This document shows, piece after piece, positions 1-5,572 of a stretch of DNA of 10,098 bases (the stretch's first letter is position 1; every line of letters begins with the position of its first letter). Both the position numbers and the translations under genes were made by a program. The notes beneath the pieces were generated by a model. The model did not search any database. It had not been told where the DNA came from and was given only the letters and a program-made list of their open reading frames with translations. Source of the DNA: an uncultured Eubacteriales bacterium (lineage in GTDB: Bacteria; Bacillota; Clostridia; Oscillospirales; Acutalibacteraceae); the NCBI GenBank assembly GCA_934643185.1, contig CAKUBN010000075.1, positions 1 through 10,098 of the forward strand, given 5' to 3'.

Positions 1-1116
1 GTCATAAACCTTTTGTGCGAAATGGGCGAGATGGGCTATTTTTTCACAACGCGTGCAAGCGGCATGGTGCTCAACAATTTATACATGCTGTGCGTGTGCG
101 GCGCTTCGCTCACGTGGTTTCGGTATGAGGAATGCGTGGTGGGCTCCACCTGGCTGAAAAGCGACCTTGGTAAGGCGCTTTTGTATATCCCGTTTGCCGT
201 GTTTACGGTGCTGTGCTTTATGTCCATCTGTACCGGCTGGGTGTTTTCCGTGGACGAATACGGCCACTACACCCGCGGCAAATACTGGATGCTGCAATTT
301 TTATTCGGCTATTCCTACATGTTTTTAGCCGCCGTCAAGACGTTCTGCGGCGCGCTGTTTCACAAAAGAAGCGACAAAAGCTACCGCGCGCTGTGCCTCA
401 ATTCGCTCATCATTCTCATCGGCTGCATTTTGCAGGTCATGTACGTGAGCAGCTTCATTGTCATTTCCGCCGCCCTCGGCATGATCGTCTCGTATATCGA
501 GCTGTGCACCCCGGAGGAGCGCGAGCTCGAAACGCAGCGGGCCACAAAGGTGCTGCTGGATGAAACGCGCCGCCAAAAAGAGCAGCTGCAGGTGGCGCTC
601 GACCGCTACAAGCAGGCAGATAAAGACCGCCGCACAGATTTTCTTACCGGCCTGCGCAATCGGCAGGATATGTTTGAGCTGCTGCACGACGCGCTTTCCG
701 ATGAAAAGCGCACCATCGCGGCGATGTATATGATCGACATCGATAATTTTAAGAGCCTCAACGACTGCTACGGCCACCGCTACGGCGACGCGTGTCTGCA
801 GCAGATCGGCACGGCGCTGAAGGCTTATGGTGCGGAAAACGACGTCGCGTTCTTCCGCTACGGCGGCGAGGAAGTGCTCGGCGTCAGCTTTCAGGGCAGC
901 CGCGCGCCGGATATAGTTGCTGCGGAGCTCGTGCAGCTCGTGCGCGATCTTCAACTGGAGCGCAAAGACGTGCCGGGCGGCATCGTCACCATCAGCCTCG
1001 GCTACACGGTGAACAACAGCCGCTACGAAAAGATGATCGACCGCGCCGACATAGCGATGTACCGGGCGAAAAAGAACGGCAAGGACCAGTTCGTTTGCTA
1101 CGAAATCAAAAAGTAA
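1..1116 (+). CDS. Membrane GGDEF-domain protein, likely diguanylate cyclase (5' partial)
   Basis: The reading frame is open to the left window edge and no ribosome binding site precedes the early ATG/TTG codons, so the start probably lies outside. Numbering from the TTG at base 13, residues 20-163 hold several hydrophobic segments, roughly 56-78, 92-115 and 130-163, suggesting a multi-pass membrane sensor. A charged, probably coiled-coil linker spans 167-205. A GGDEF domain follows: DFLTGLRNR at 209-217, the metal-binding IDIDNF at 241-246, the active-site loop RYGGEEV at 282-288 and the closing DRADIAMYRAKKNGKDQ. Such domains make cyclic di-GMP from two GTP. The loop reads GGEEV instead of GG(D/E)EF, keeping both acidic residues but losing the aromatic one. 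The inhibitory RxxD site that normally lies five residues upstream is absent (ENDV there). The enzyme is therefore probably active without I-site product inhibition, though this is unproven. The signal it senses is unknown. Confidence 0.88.
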   Translation, partial: VINLLCEMGEMGYFFTTRASGMVLNNLYMLCVCGASLTWFRYEECVVGSTWLKSDLGKALLYIPFAVFTVLCFMSICTGWVFSVDEYGHYTRGKYWMLQFLFGYSYMFLAAVKTFCGALFHKRSDKSYRALCLNSLIILIGCILQVMYVSSFIVISAALGMIVSYIELCTPEERELETQRATKVLLDETRRQKEQLQVALDRYKQADKDRRTDFLTGLRNRQDMFELLHDALSDEKRTIAAMYMIDIDNFKSLNDCYGHRYGDACLQQIGTALKAYGAENDVAFFRYGGEEVLGVSFQGSRAPDIVAAELVQLVRDLQLERKDVPGGIVTISLGYTVNNSRYEKMIDRADIAMYRAKKNGKDQFVCYEIKK

Positions 1117-1130
1117 AACCGATCATAATC

Positions 1131-1181
1131 GGGCATACCGCAAAAGCATTTGATCTTTATGCGGTATGCCCTTGATTTTTT
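1131..1181 (+). terminator. Intrinsic terminator of the GGDEF gene
   Basis: GGGCATACCGCA (1131-1142) pairs perfectly with TGCGGTATGCCC (1160-1171) around a 17-nt loop. TTGATTTTTT follows directly. It lies 15 bases after the GGDEF stop codon. The T-rich tail is also the -35 region of the promoter at 1172-1200. Confidence 0.85.
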
Positions 1182-1200
1182 GAAAGGTGCGCGCTATAAT
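1172..1200 (+). promoter_or_regulatory. Orphan plus-strand promoter with no sense gene downstream
   Basis: TTGATT (1172-1177), a 17-bp spacer and a perfect TATAAT (1195-1200) form a strong sigma-A type promoter pointing right. The predicted start near 1207 is just ahead of the inverted repeat at 1211-1226. The next annotated gene is on the opposite strand, so a transcript would run antisense into the 3' end of the ZIP gene. The same extended -35 and -10 blocks occur in the aldolase promoter at 8199-8227, which supports function. It may instead be a relic of a lost gene. Confidence 0.6.
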
Positions 1201-1210
1201 ATATCTGGCG

Positions 1211-1226
1211 GTTAGGACGAGCTAAC
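1211..1226. promoter_or_regulatory. Operator-like inverted repeat GTTAG-N6-CTAAC, copy 1
   Basis: This is a perfect 5+5 bp palindrome with a six-base centre, followed by TTTT. It begins exactly 10 bases after the -10 box of the orphan promoter, where a bound repressor would cover the transcription start. Copies 2 and 3 at 2093-2108 and 2253-2268 share the spacing. The TTAG/CTAA half-sites recall DtxR/MntR-family metalloregulator operators, but the regulator is inferred, not seen. Confidence 0.6.
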
Positions 1227-1258
1227 TTTTGCGCGATGAAATGGAGCCATTCGGGCGG

Positions 1259-1285
1259 AAAAGAGCGAAGCCGCAAACGGCGCTC
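1259..1285 (-). terminator. Possible weak terminator of the ZIP gene
   Basis: On the minus strand GAGCG and CGCTC (1281-1285 and 1263-1267) can pair, with an inner CCG/CGG stem, a three-base bulge and a TTTG loop, followed by TTTTCC. The hairpin overlaps the ZIP stop codon. The imperfect stem and short U-run make this a modest candidate. The stem at 1131-1171 could also act as a backstop. Confidence 0.35.
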
Positions 1286-2060
1286 AACCCAGTGCAACGT
1301 CCAAGATCATCATGGCGGTAAAGCCCACGGCGAAAAACACCGTGCCGATGTTGGAGTGCGTGCCCTGTGACATTTCGGGGACAAGCTCCTCTACGACGAC
1401 GTACAGCATTGCTCCGGCGGCGAAGCTCAAAAGGTACGGCAGCGCCGGCACAATGAACTGGGCGGCCAAAACGGTCAGCACGGCACCGATGGGTTCCACC
1501 GCGCCGGAAAGCACGCCGTCCAAAAACGCACGCGACTTTTTCATGCCTTCAGCATGCAACGGCATGGAGATGATGGCGCCTTCGGGAAAATTTTGAATGG
1601 CAATGCCGAGCGAAAGTGCAAGTGCGCCTGCGGCGGTGATCTGTGCGCTGCCGGAAAGGTACCCGGCGTACACCACGCCTACGGCCATACCCTCCGGAAT
1701 ATTGTGCAGCGTGACGGCAAGCATCATCATTGTGGTGCGGTGCAGTCGGCTTTTCGGGCCTTCCGCCTGTTCACTGCTGTGGTGCAGGTGGGGGATGGTG
1801 TGGTCAAGCAAAAGCAGGAACAAAACGCCTGCCCAAAACCCGACCGCGGCCGGCAGAAACGAGAGCTTGCCGAGCGCTGCGGATTGCTCTATGGTGGGGA
1901 TTAACAAGCTCCATACCGAAGCCGCCACCATCACACCTGCCGCAAAGCCGGTCAGGCTGCGCTGTACGCGATCGCTGAGCGATTTTTTCATGAAGAACAC
2001 GCACGCTGCGCCGAGCGAGGTGCCAAGAAACGGAATCAATATGCCGTAAAATGTTTCCAT
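1284..2060 (-). CDS. ZIP-family divalent metal transporter
   Basis: The 258-residue product is of normal length for bacterial ZIP proteins, which carry zinc, iron or manganese into the cytoplasm across the inner membrane. Residues 1-25, 36-58, 70-88, 108-135, 143-166, 180-203, 207-228 and 238-258 are hydrophobic, giving about eight membrane segments. The metal-binding signatures are HNIPEG (119-124) in helix 4 and QNFPEG (156-161) in helix 5, with a VEP motif at 188-190. The HNIPEG/QNFPEG pair fits the GufA-like branch. A histidine-rich loop HLHH (91-94) between helices 3 and 4 is typical of metal binding. The ATG at 2060 is preceded by GGAGGA with seven-base spacing. A promoter at 2119-2147 with an operator-like repeat on its start site suggests metal-responsive repression. 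The metal cannot be decided from sequence; iron, manganese or zinc are all possible. Confidence 0.9.
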   Translation of the reverse strand: METFYGILIPFLGTSLGAACVFFMKKSLSDRVQRSLTGFAAGVMVAASVWSLLIPTIEQSAALGKLSFLPAAVGFWAGVLFLLLLDHTIPHLHHSSEQAEGPKSRLHRTTMMMLAVTLHNIPEGMAVGVVYAGYLSGSAQITAAGALALSLGIAIQNFPEGAIISMPLHAEGMKKSRAFLDGVLSGAVEPIGAVLTVLAAQFIVPALPYLLSFAAGAMLYVVVEELVPEMSQGTHSNIGTVFFAVGFTAMMILDVALG

Positions 2061-2092
2061 ATGTATCCTCCGTATACAGTGAAATCGAATAA

Positions 2093-2108
2093 GTTAGTTT
2101 TGGCTAGC
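2093..2108. promoter_or_regulatory. Operator-like inverted repeat, copy 2, in the ZIP promoter
   Basis: GTTAG-N6-CTAGC on the plus strand differs from copies 1 and 3 by one base. Read in the direction of the ZIP gene it begins 10 bases after the -10 box, the same offset as copy 1 has to its promoter. A repressor here would block the start site or early elongation of the ZIP transcript. Confidence 0.6.
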
Positions 2109-2118
2109 TTTCGAATAT

Positions 2119-2147
2119 AGCATACATGAAATTAAAGCAGAAGTCAA
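2119..2147 (-). promoter_or_regulatory. Promoter of the ZIP gene
   Basis: On the minus strand TTGACT (2147-2142) is followed after 17 bases by TATGCT (2124-2119). The predicted start is near 2112, about 50 bases ahead of the ATG. The -35 is nearly consensus and the -10 matches four of six positions. Copy 2 of the inverted repeat follows at once. Confidence 0.55.
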
Positions 2148-2252
2148 CCGTGAACCGAGAAATTCTATTTTGGCGCATAAAAGATCACTAGCAAGAAAAT
2201 AGGGCGAAAAGACCAAATAGAGCGAAAATTTCACTTCTATTTTTGAATTCGA

Positions 2253-2268
2253 GTTAGAAGCTGCTAAC
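2253..2268. promoter_or_regulatory. Operator-like inverted repeat GTTAG-N6-CTAAC, copy 3
   Basis: This is a perfect palindrome with the same arms and centre length as copy 1 and the same TTTT on the right. It sits 75 bp before the start of the AraC-like fragment and about 105 bp upstream of the ZIP -35 box. No good -35/-10 pair is visible beside it in either direction. It may serve the broken regulator gene or be a distal ZIP site. Confidence 0.5.
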
Positions 2269-2343
2269 TTTTAACACAATGCCGCACGCGGGCAACGGCC
2301 TCTTTTCCCGCAGTCAGAACATAATGTTAGGGGGGCGCGTATC

Positions 2344-2847
2344 ATGCGTGACGCGATACAACAAGAAGAGCAAAACACGATGTTGCTTGCGGAAAGTGAC
2401 GGCTGTGCCGTGTGGCAGCTGCGCAACGAGACGGGCGAGGGCACTGTGACATGCTATACCATTTTTCCGGGTGTGGAGCTTCGGTTTCGAGATCTGCACA
2501 TGACGCACTGCGTATGCGGAAAGACCGACGACCGTATGCGGCTCACGATCGAGCACTGCCGCGAAGGGCGCATGGCCTACGCGTTGGGAGAAGGCGCTTT
2601 TTCCTATGTGAGCGCCGGTGAGATGAAGCTTGAAAACGGCGCGTCATGCTCGCAGAAGCTCGACTTGCCCTCCGGCCATTACCATGGACTCGTGGTCACG
2701 CTTGACCCGGAGCAGGCCTCGCGTTCCCTGCTGAATGTCATGTCGGGCTTTTCCGTTACCCCGGCGGCGATTTTGCGCCGCTTTGCGCCGATGCACTCGG
2801 CCTCGGCTCTGTGTGGCTCGGCACATGGCCGCAGATGGATCGCGTAG
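2344..2847 (+). pseudogene. AraC-type regulator, sensor half only, truncated and joined to foreign sequence
   Basis: The ATG at 2344 has an AGGGGGG ribosome binding site (2330-2336). Residues 1-147 resemble the N-terminal sensor half of the AraC-family regulators common in gut Clostridia. Familiar patches are TIFPGVELRFRDLHMTHC (39-56), IEHCREGR (69-76) and SGHYHGLVVTLDP (110-122). These proteins normally run near 300 residues and end in two helix-turn-helix motifs that bind DNA. Here the likeness stops around ILRRF (143-147), base 2784. The remaining 20 codons are an out-of-frame reading of a nitroreductase end, with a stop at 2847. No DNA-binding domain remains, so regulation by the usual route is lost. 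A stable sensor-only protein cannot be excluded. The join coincides with two copies of TTTGCGCCG (2772-2780 and 2782-2790), pointing to a deletion between short repeats. Family identity is from memory of the pattern. Confidence 0.7.
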
Positions 2848-2987
2848 AAAAGCAAGCCGCACTGTTTAACCTGCCGGAGACCATCGTGCCGCATTCCATT
2901 CTTGCACTCGGCTATCCCGCAGAGGAGAATAAAGAACCGCGTGAAAGCCGCTACGAAGAAAACCGCGTGCATTTCGAAAAGTGGTAA
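2787..2987 (+). pseudogene. Nitroreductase, C-terminal fragment
   Basis: In the frame of base 2790 the sequence reads ADALGLGSVWLGTWPQ, then LFNLPETIVPHSILALGYP and finally RYEENRVHFEKW, with the stop at 2985-2987. This is the typical end of the FMN-dependent nitroreductase family: the GLGSVWLG stretch, the LGYP motif and the ExRxHxEKW tail. Only about 65 residues remain of a protein usually near 170-200. The FMN-binding N-terminal part is missing and the frame differs from that of the preceding AraC fragment, so no intact enzyme can be made. Reading begins at the junction around 2785-2790. The piece shows that a regulator and a nitroreductase once lay near each other here, or were joined by a rearrangement. 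Confidence 0.78.
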
Positions 2988-2988
2988 T

Positions 2989-3021
2989 AAAGGACGTTGC
3001 CCCGGCGGGCAGCGTCCTTTT
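2989..3021 (+). terminator. Terminator between convergent units
   Basis: AAAGGACGTTGCCC (2989-3002) pairs with GGGCAGCGTCCTTT (3007-3020) with a single G-U wobble and a CGGC loop, then T and TCTC. The stem starts two bases after the nitroreductase stop. On the minus strand it also follows the methyltransferase stop, with TTTATT after the stem, so it can serve both directions. Confidence 0.85.
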
Positions 3022-3022
3022 C

Positions 3023-3850
3023 TCATACTTTGTTGTGCAGTGTGCCGAGTTGATAAAACGCCACGGCGCTTGCGGCGGCAACGTTCAGCGAGTCCACACC
3101 GTGCGACATGGGGATCTTCACCGTGTAGTCGCAATGCTCGATCGTTGTGTTTGCAAGGCCGTCACCCTCGGTGCCAAGCACAACGGCGAGCTTCGGCTCT
3201 TTCTCCAAACGCGGGTCAGAGAGGGGAAGCGTGTCGTCGCGCAGCGCCATGGCGGCCGTCTTAAAGCCGAGACCGTGCAGTGTATCCTGCCACGAAACGT
3301 CTTCGGGCAGATACGTCCACGGCACCTGAAATACCGTGCCCATGCTCACGCGGCTCGCGCGGCGATACAGCGGGTCGCTGCCGGCGGCGGTCAATAAAAC
3401 CGCGTCCATGCCGAGCGCCGCCGCACTACGGAAGATTGCGCCGATGTTCGTGGGATTCATCACATTTTCGAGTACGGCAATACGGCGCGCATTTGTGCAA
3501 ATTTCCGCAACACTTTTCAAAGCCGGGCGGCGCATCGCACACAGCATGCCGCGGGTTAGCTTAAAGCCCGTCAGCTGCGTCAAAACATCCAGCTCCGCCG
3601 TGTAAACGGGAATGTCTTCGGGGCAGCGAGATAGAATTTCTGCAGCCTTGCCCTCCACATGCTTCGTTTCCATTAAAAAAGAGAGCGGCACGCAGCCGCC
3701 GTCTAAGGCGCGGCCGATAACGAGCGGGCTTTCCGCAATGAACATTGCGTTTGCGGGGTCGGCGCGGTTGACAAGCTGGTTTTCCGTAAGCCGCGCAAAA
3801 ACGTCCAACTCCGGCGCGGAAAAGGACGCGATGGGAATGATGTTTGCCAT
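3023..3850 (-). CDS. SpoU/TrmH-family RNA 2'-O-methyltransferase
   Basis: The 275-residue product has the layout of a SpoU-class SPOUT enzyme, which moves a methyl group from S-adenosylmethionine to a ribose 2'-OH of tRNA or rRNA. Residues 1-115 match the small substrate-binding extension in place and size. The catalytic knot follows with all three motifs: NPTNIGAIFRSAAALG (132-147, with the conserved Asn and Arg), VVLGTEGDGL (223-232) and IPMSHGVDSLNVAAASAVAFYQ (247-267, quoted here only by its key IPM, SLNV and ASA residues). The target nucleotide cannot be told. The ATG at 3850 has only a weak GAAAG upstream, so translation initiation may be modest. The gene stands alone and ends two bases from the convergent terminator. 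A possible long leader reaches back to the promoter at 4163-4192. Confidence 0.88.
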   Translation of the reverse strand: MANIIPIASFSAPELDVFARLTENQLVNRADPANAMFIAESPLVIGRALDGGCVPLSFLMETKHVEGKAAEILSRCPEDIPVYTAELDVLTQLTGFKLTRGMLCAMRRPALKSVAEICTNARRIAVLENVMNPTNIGAIFRSAAALGMDAVLLTAAGSDPLYRRASRVSMGTVFQVPWTYLPEDVSWQDTLHGLGFKTAAMALRDDTLPLSDPRLEKEPKLAVVLGTEGDGLANTTIEHCDYTVKIPMSHGVDSLNVAAASAVAFYQLGTLHNKV

Positions 3851-3907
3851 AAAAACACACTTTCAATTATTTAATATTGAAGATATCTAAGCTAAAGTAA
3901 AGCGAAC

Positions 3908-3932
3908 GCACAAAGTTTTGTGCAAGTTTTTT
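3908..3932 (+). terminator. Terminator-like hairpin, plus strand
   Basis: GCACAA (3908-3913) and TTGTGC (3918-3923) form a six-pair stem with an AGTT loop, and AAG then TTTTTT follow. No plus-strand gene ends nearby; it could stop antisense transcription out of the methyltransferase gene. Confidence 0.35.
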
Positions 3933-3943
3933 CAAGAAGCTTA

Positions 3944-3975
3944 AACCGAACGCACGCGTTCGGTTGCGGTTTTTT
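3944..3975 (+). terminator. Terminator-like hairpin, plus strand
   Basis: AACCGAACG (3944-3952) pairs perfectly with CGTTCGGTT (3957-3965) around a CACG loop. GCGG and six T's (3970-3975) follow. Like the previous one it has no sense gene upstream. In the opposite direction it lacks a U-run and would simply be a structured element of a leader RNA. Confidence 0.4.
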
Positions 3976-4044
3976 AGGGCAGTGCCCTAAATCGCTGTCC
4001 GCAGACGACGAAATCTTTTTGCCTATCCAAAAATCAGGAAGGGA

Positions 4045-4073
4045 AGCAAAACAGTCCGGTGGACTGTTTTGCT
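4045..4073. repeat. Perfect 13-bp inverted repeat
   Basis: AGCAAAACAGTCC (4045-4057) is mirrored without mismatch by GGACTGTTTTGCT (4061-4073) around GGT. Neither side ends in a T-run long enough for a standard terminator. Its perfection suggests selection for RNA structure or a repeat-element end. Confidence 0.6.
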
Positions 4074-4162
4074 CGGGAAACCCAATTCGGGGGTTCCCGA
4101 ACGATGAGTAGAGAGAGGCGTTAAAAAGCTGCAAAGCGCAAACCCGCCCCATATTCCCAAAT

Positions 4163-4192
4163 ATTTTATCACACCGCAAAGCAGAAAATCAA
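4163..4192 (-). promoter_or_regulatory. Minus-strand promoter upstream of the hairpin region
   Basis: On the minus strand TTGATT (4192-4187), an 18-bp spacer and TAAAAT (4168-4163) are present. TG one base ahead of the -10 makes an extended -10. The predicted start near 4156 would give either a leader of about 305 bases for the methyltransferase gene or a separate structured RNA. Confidence 0.5.
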
Positions 4193-4263
4193 GTAGATAG
4201 GGTAGGGGGAACGCCGCTTATAAAAAAAACCGCTCAAAAACGTAAAATTTTCATGAAATATCA

Positions 4264-4292
4264 TTGACAAAGTATACAGCAAAGAGTAAAAT
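4264..4292 (+). promoter_or_regulatory. Promoter of the sugar ABC importer
   Basis: TTGACA (4264-4269), 17 bases and TAAAAT (4287-4292) match the consensus at 11 of 12 positions. The predicted start near 4299 gives a leader of about 86 bases. A TTTCATGAAA palindrome (4249-4258) lies just upstream of the -35 and might bind a regulator. Confidence 0.75.
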
Positions 4293-4384
4293 ACCCAGTG
4301 TATGAGGCGTTTACAGTTTATTCACAACGTCTCGAAATATTTCAGATCATCTGCGGCAGATCGCAGATACAGGAGGAAACACAC

Positions 4385-5425
4385 ATGAAAAAGGTATTGA
4401 GCATTGTTCTGGCGCTCGCGCTTCTCTGCGTCACCTTCGCAGCATGCGCAGGCAACGGAACCTCTTCCACAAGCTCTGCCTCTGAGGAATCCAGTGCGGT
4501 CAGCTCTGAATCCTCTGCAGAATCCGAGTCTTCCGCGTCTTCCGAGGAAAGCACTTCCACGGAAAAGACCAAGATCGGCATCCTTGCACCGGCTGTTACC
4601 CACGGTTGGGTCGCAGGCGTTGCATATTACGCTGAGCAGCGCTGCAAAGAGCTGAGCGACACTGTCGACTACAAGCTCTACACCAGCAACAACGCTGAGG
4701 AAATGACTTCTCAGATCGACGACCTCAAGTCCTGGGGCGCAGAAGCTATCGTTGCATTCCCGCAGTGGGAAGGCATGGAAGTGCCGATTCAGGAAGCAAT
4801 CGATGGGGGCATCGTTGTTGTAAACTTCGATATCGAGATCGCAGCGGACGGCGTTTACCGTGTATCCGGCGATAACGAATCCATGGGCGTTGAAGGCGCT
4901 AAGTACATTGTCGATAAAATCGGCACCACCGGCAAAGTCGTCGTTCTCGACGTTCCGACCTCCGGTTCCGTTGCAGAGCTCCGCAAGAAGGGCTTCCTCG
5001 ACACCATGAAGGAAATCGCTCCGGATATGGAAATCGTTGAGTACGCAACGAAGTTCACCCGTGAAGACGGCCAGGCTGACTTCGCCGACATCCTCACCAG
5101 CAACGATCACATCGATGCTGTTTACTCCATGGACGATGAGACTTCCATCGGCGTTCTGCAGGCGATTTCCGAGGCCGGCAGAGACGACATCAAGGTCATC
5201 ACCGGTGGCGGCGGCTGCCAGGAGTACTTCAACATGATGAAGGAAAACGAGGACATTTGGATCGAATCTTCTCTCTACAGCCCGCTGATGGTTAAGGACG
5301 CTGTTGATATGGCAATGGACGTTCTGGCTGGTAAGGACGTAGAGCCGGTTAAGATCATCTCCACAACGGTTGTTGACAGAGACAACGTTGACGAGTACCT
5401 CGACCCGGAGAACACCGTTTACTAA
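4385..5425 (+). CDS. Sugar ABC transporter substrate-binding lipoprotein
   Basis: The 346-residue protein captures a sugar-like ligand outside the membrane and delivers it to the permease encoded downstream. The start is the ATG at 4385, eight bases after AGGAGG; the open frame reaches further left but the extra part precedes the signal peptide. Residues 1-20 are a lipoprotein signal with Cys21 as the lipid anchor (TFAAC; Phe at -3 is atypical). A Ser/Glu-rich flexible linker covers 24-60. From 62 (TKIGILAP) the ribose/galactose-type periplasmic-binding fold begins, with a SWGAEAIVAFP stretch at 116-126, a VVVNFDIE segment before the first hinge, VYRVSGDNESMG after it and the later VYSMDDETSIGVLQAISEAG. 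Ribose and galactose binders have the same order. The ligand cannot be inferred. Ala and Val codons ending in A or T are more frequent than in most neighbours, in line with high expression. Confidence 0.9.
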   Translation: MKKVLSIVLALALLCVTFAACAGNGTSSTSSASEESSAVSSESSAESESSASSEESTSTEKTKIGILAPAVTHGWVAGVAYYAEQRCKELSDTVDYKLYTSNNAEEMTSQIDDLKSWGAEAIVAFPQWEGMEVPIQEAIDGGIVVVNFDIEIAADGVYRVSGDNESMGVEGAKYIVDKIGTTGKVVVLDVPTSGSVAELRKKGFLDTMKEIAPDMEIVEYATKFTREDGQADFADILTSNDHIDAVYSMDDETSIGVLQAISEAGRDDIKVITGGGGCQEYFNMMKENEDIWIESSLYSPLMVKDAVDMAMDVLAGKDVEPVKIISTTVVDRDNVDEYLDPENTVY

Positions 5426-5445
5426 TTTAAAAAGTTCTGCAAAGG

Positions 5446-5473
5446 GGCTGTTGCGCAAGCAGCAGCCTTTTTT
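5446..5473 (+). terminator. Terminator inside the ABC operon, after the binding-protein gene
   Basis: GGCTGTTGC (5446-5454) pairs with GCAGCAGCC (5459-5467), one G-U wobble, GCAA tetraloop, then six T's. It lies 20 bases after the stop codon of the binding-protein gene and about 100 bases before the ATPase gene. As no promoter is evident after it, partial read-through probably feeds the ATPase and permease genes, giving less of those than of the binding protein. Confidence 0.85.
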
Positions 5474-5572
5474 GTTAAAGGGGAGCCGCAAAAGCGCATG
5501 CTTGCAGCACGCTCCTCCTTGCGGGCAGCAGGCCTGCAAAAATGTACGCCATACAGAAAGGAAAGTGTATGT

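Larger units (their letters stand above)
3851..4260. other. Intergenic region rich in strong hairpins; possible small RNA, leader or dispersed repeat
   Basis: No convincing gene lies here. The region holds, left to right, stems at 3908-3923, 3944-3965, 3974-3990 (TTAGGGC, AGT loop, GCCCTAA), 4045-4073 (13 perfect base pairs, GGT loop) and 4073-4100 (TCGGGAA-ACCC against GGGTTCCCGA with one bulged A). A minus-strand promoter at 4163-4192 would transcribe all of them toward the methyltransferase gene. I recall similar hairpins between genes of related Clostridia, but I could not check this and no second copy is in the window. The open frames crossing it start inside the promoter or span hairpins and have no ribosome binding site. 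Confidence 0.45.

Noticed and set aside
1236..1370. Short plus-strand frame (about 44 codons) after the orphan promoter
   Set aside because: It lacks a ribosome binding site and mostly overlaps the antisense of the ZIP gene; the arginine/lysine-rich product looks like a shadow.
3892..4179. 95-codon minus-strand frame over the hairpin region
   Set aside because: It begins with TTG inside the promoter, has no ribosome binding site and runs through inverted repeats; its composition follows the hairpins.
4302..4315. Catabolite-repression (cre)-like site ATGAGGCGTTTACA near the importer transcription start
   Set aside because: The right half fits the cre pattern but the left half does not, so the match is too weak to list although its place would make sense.
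4298..4384. Upstream in-frame extension of the binding protein
   Set aside because: It would place 29 extra residues before a clear lipoprotein signal and starts at the predicted transcription start; AGGAGG supports the ATG at 4385.
4293..4384. Riboswitch in the leader of the sugar importer
   Set aside because: The leader is only about 86 bases and shows no terminator/antiterminator pair or known aptamer motif.
5528..5537. GCAGGCCTGC palindrome before the ATPase gene
   Set aside because: It is short, GC-rich and without repeat elsewhere or promoter context, so chance is enough.
5498..5572. Upstream in-frame extension of the ATPase
   Set aside because: The added residues are not like the family, and the usual N-terminus LEMKGIYKSFG starts right after the ATG at 5573.
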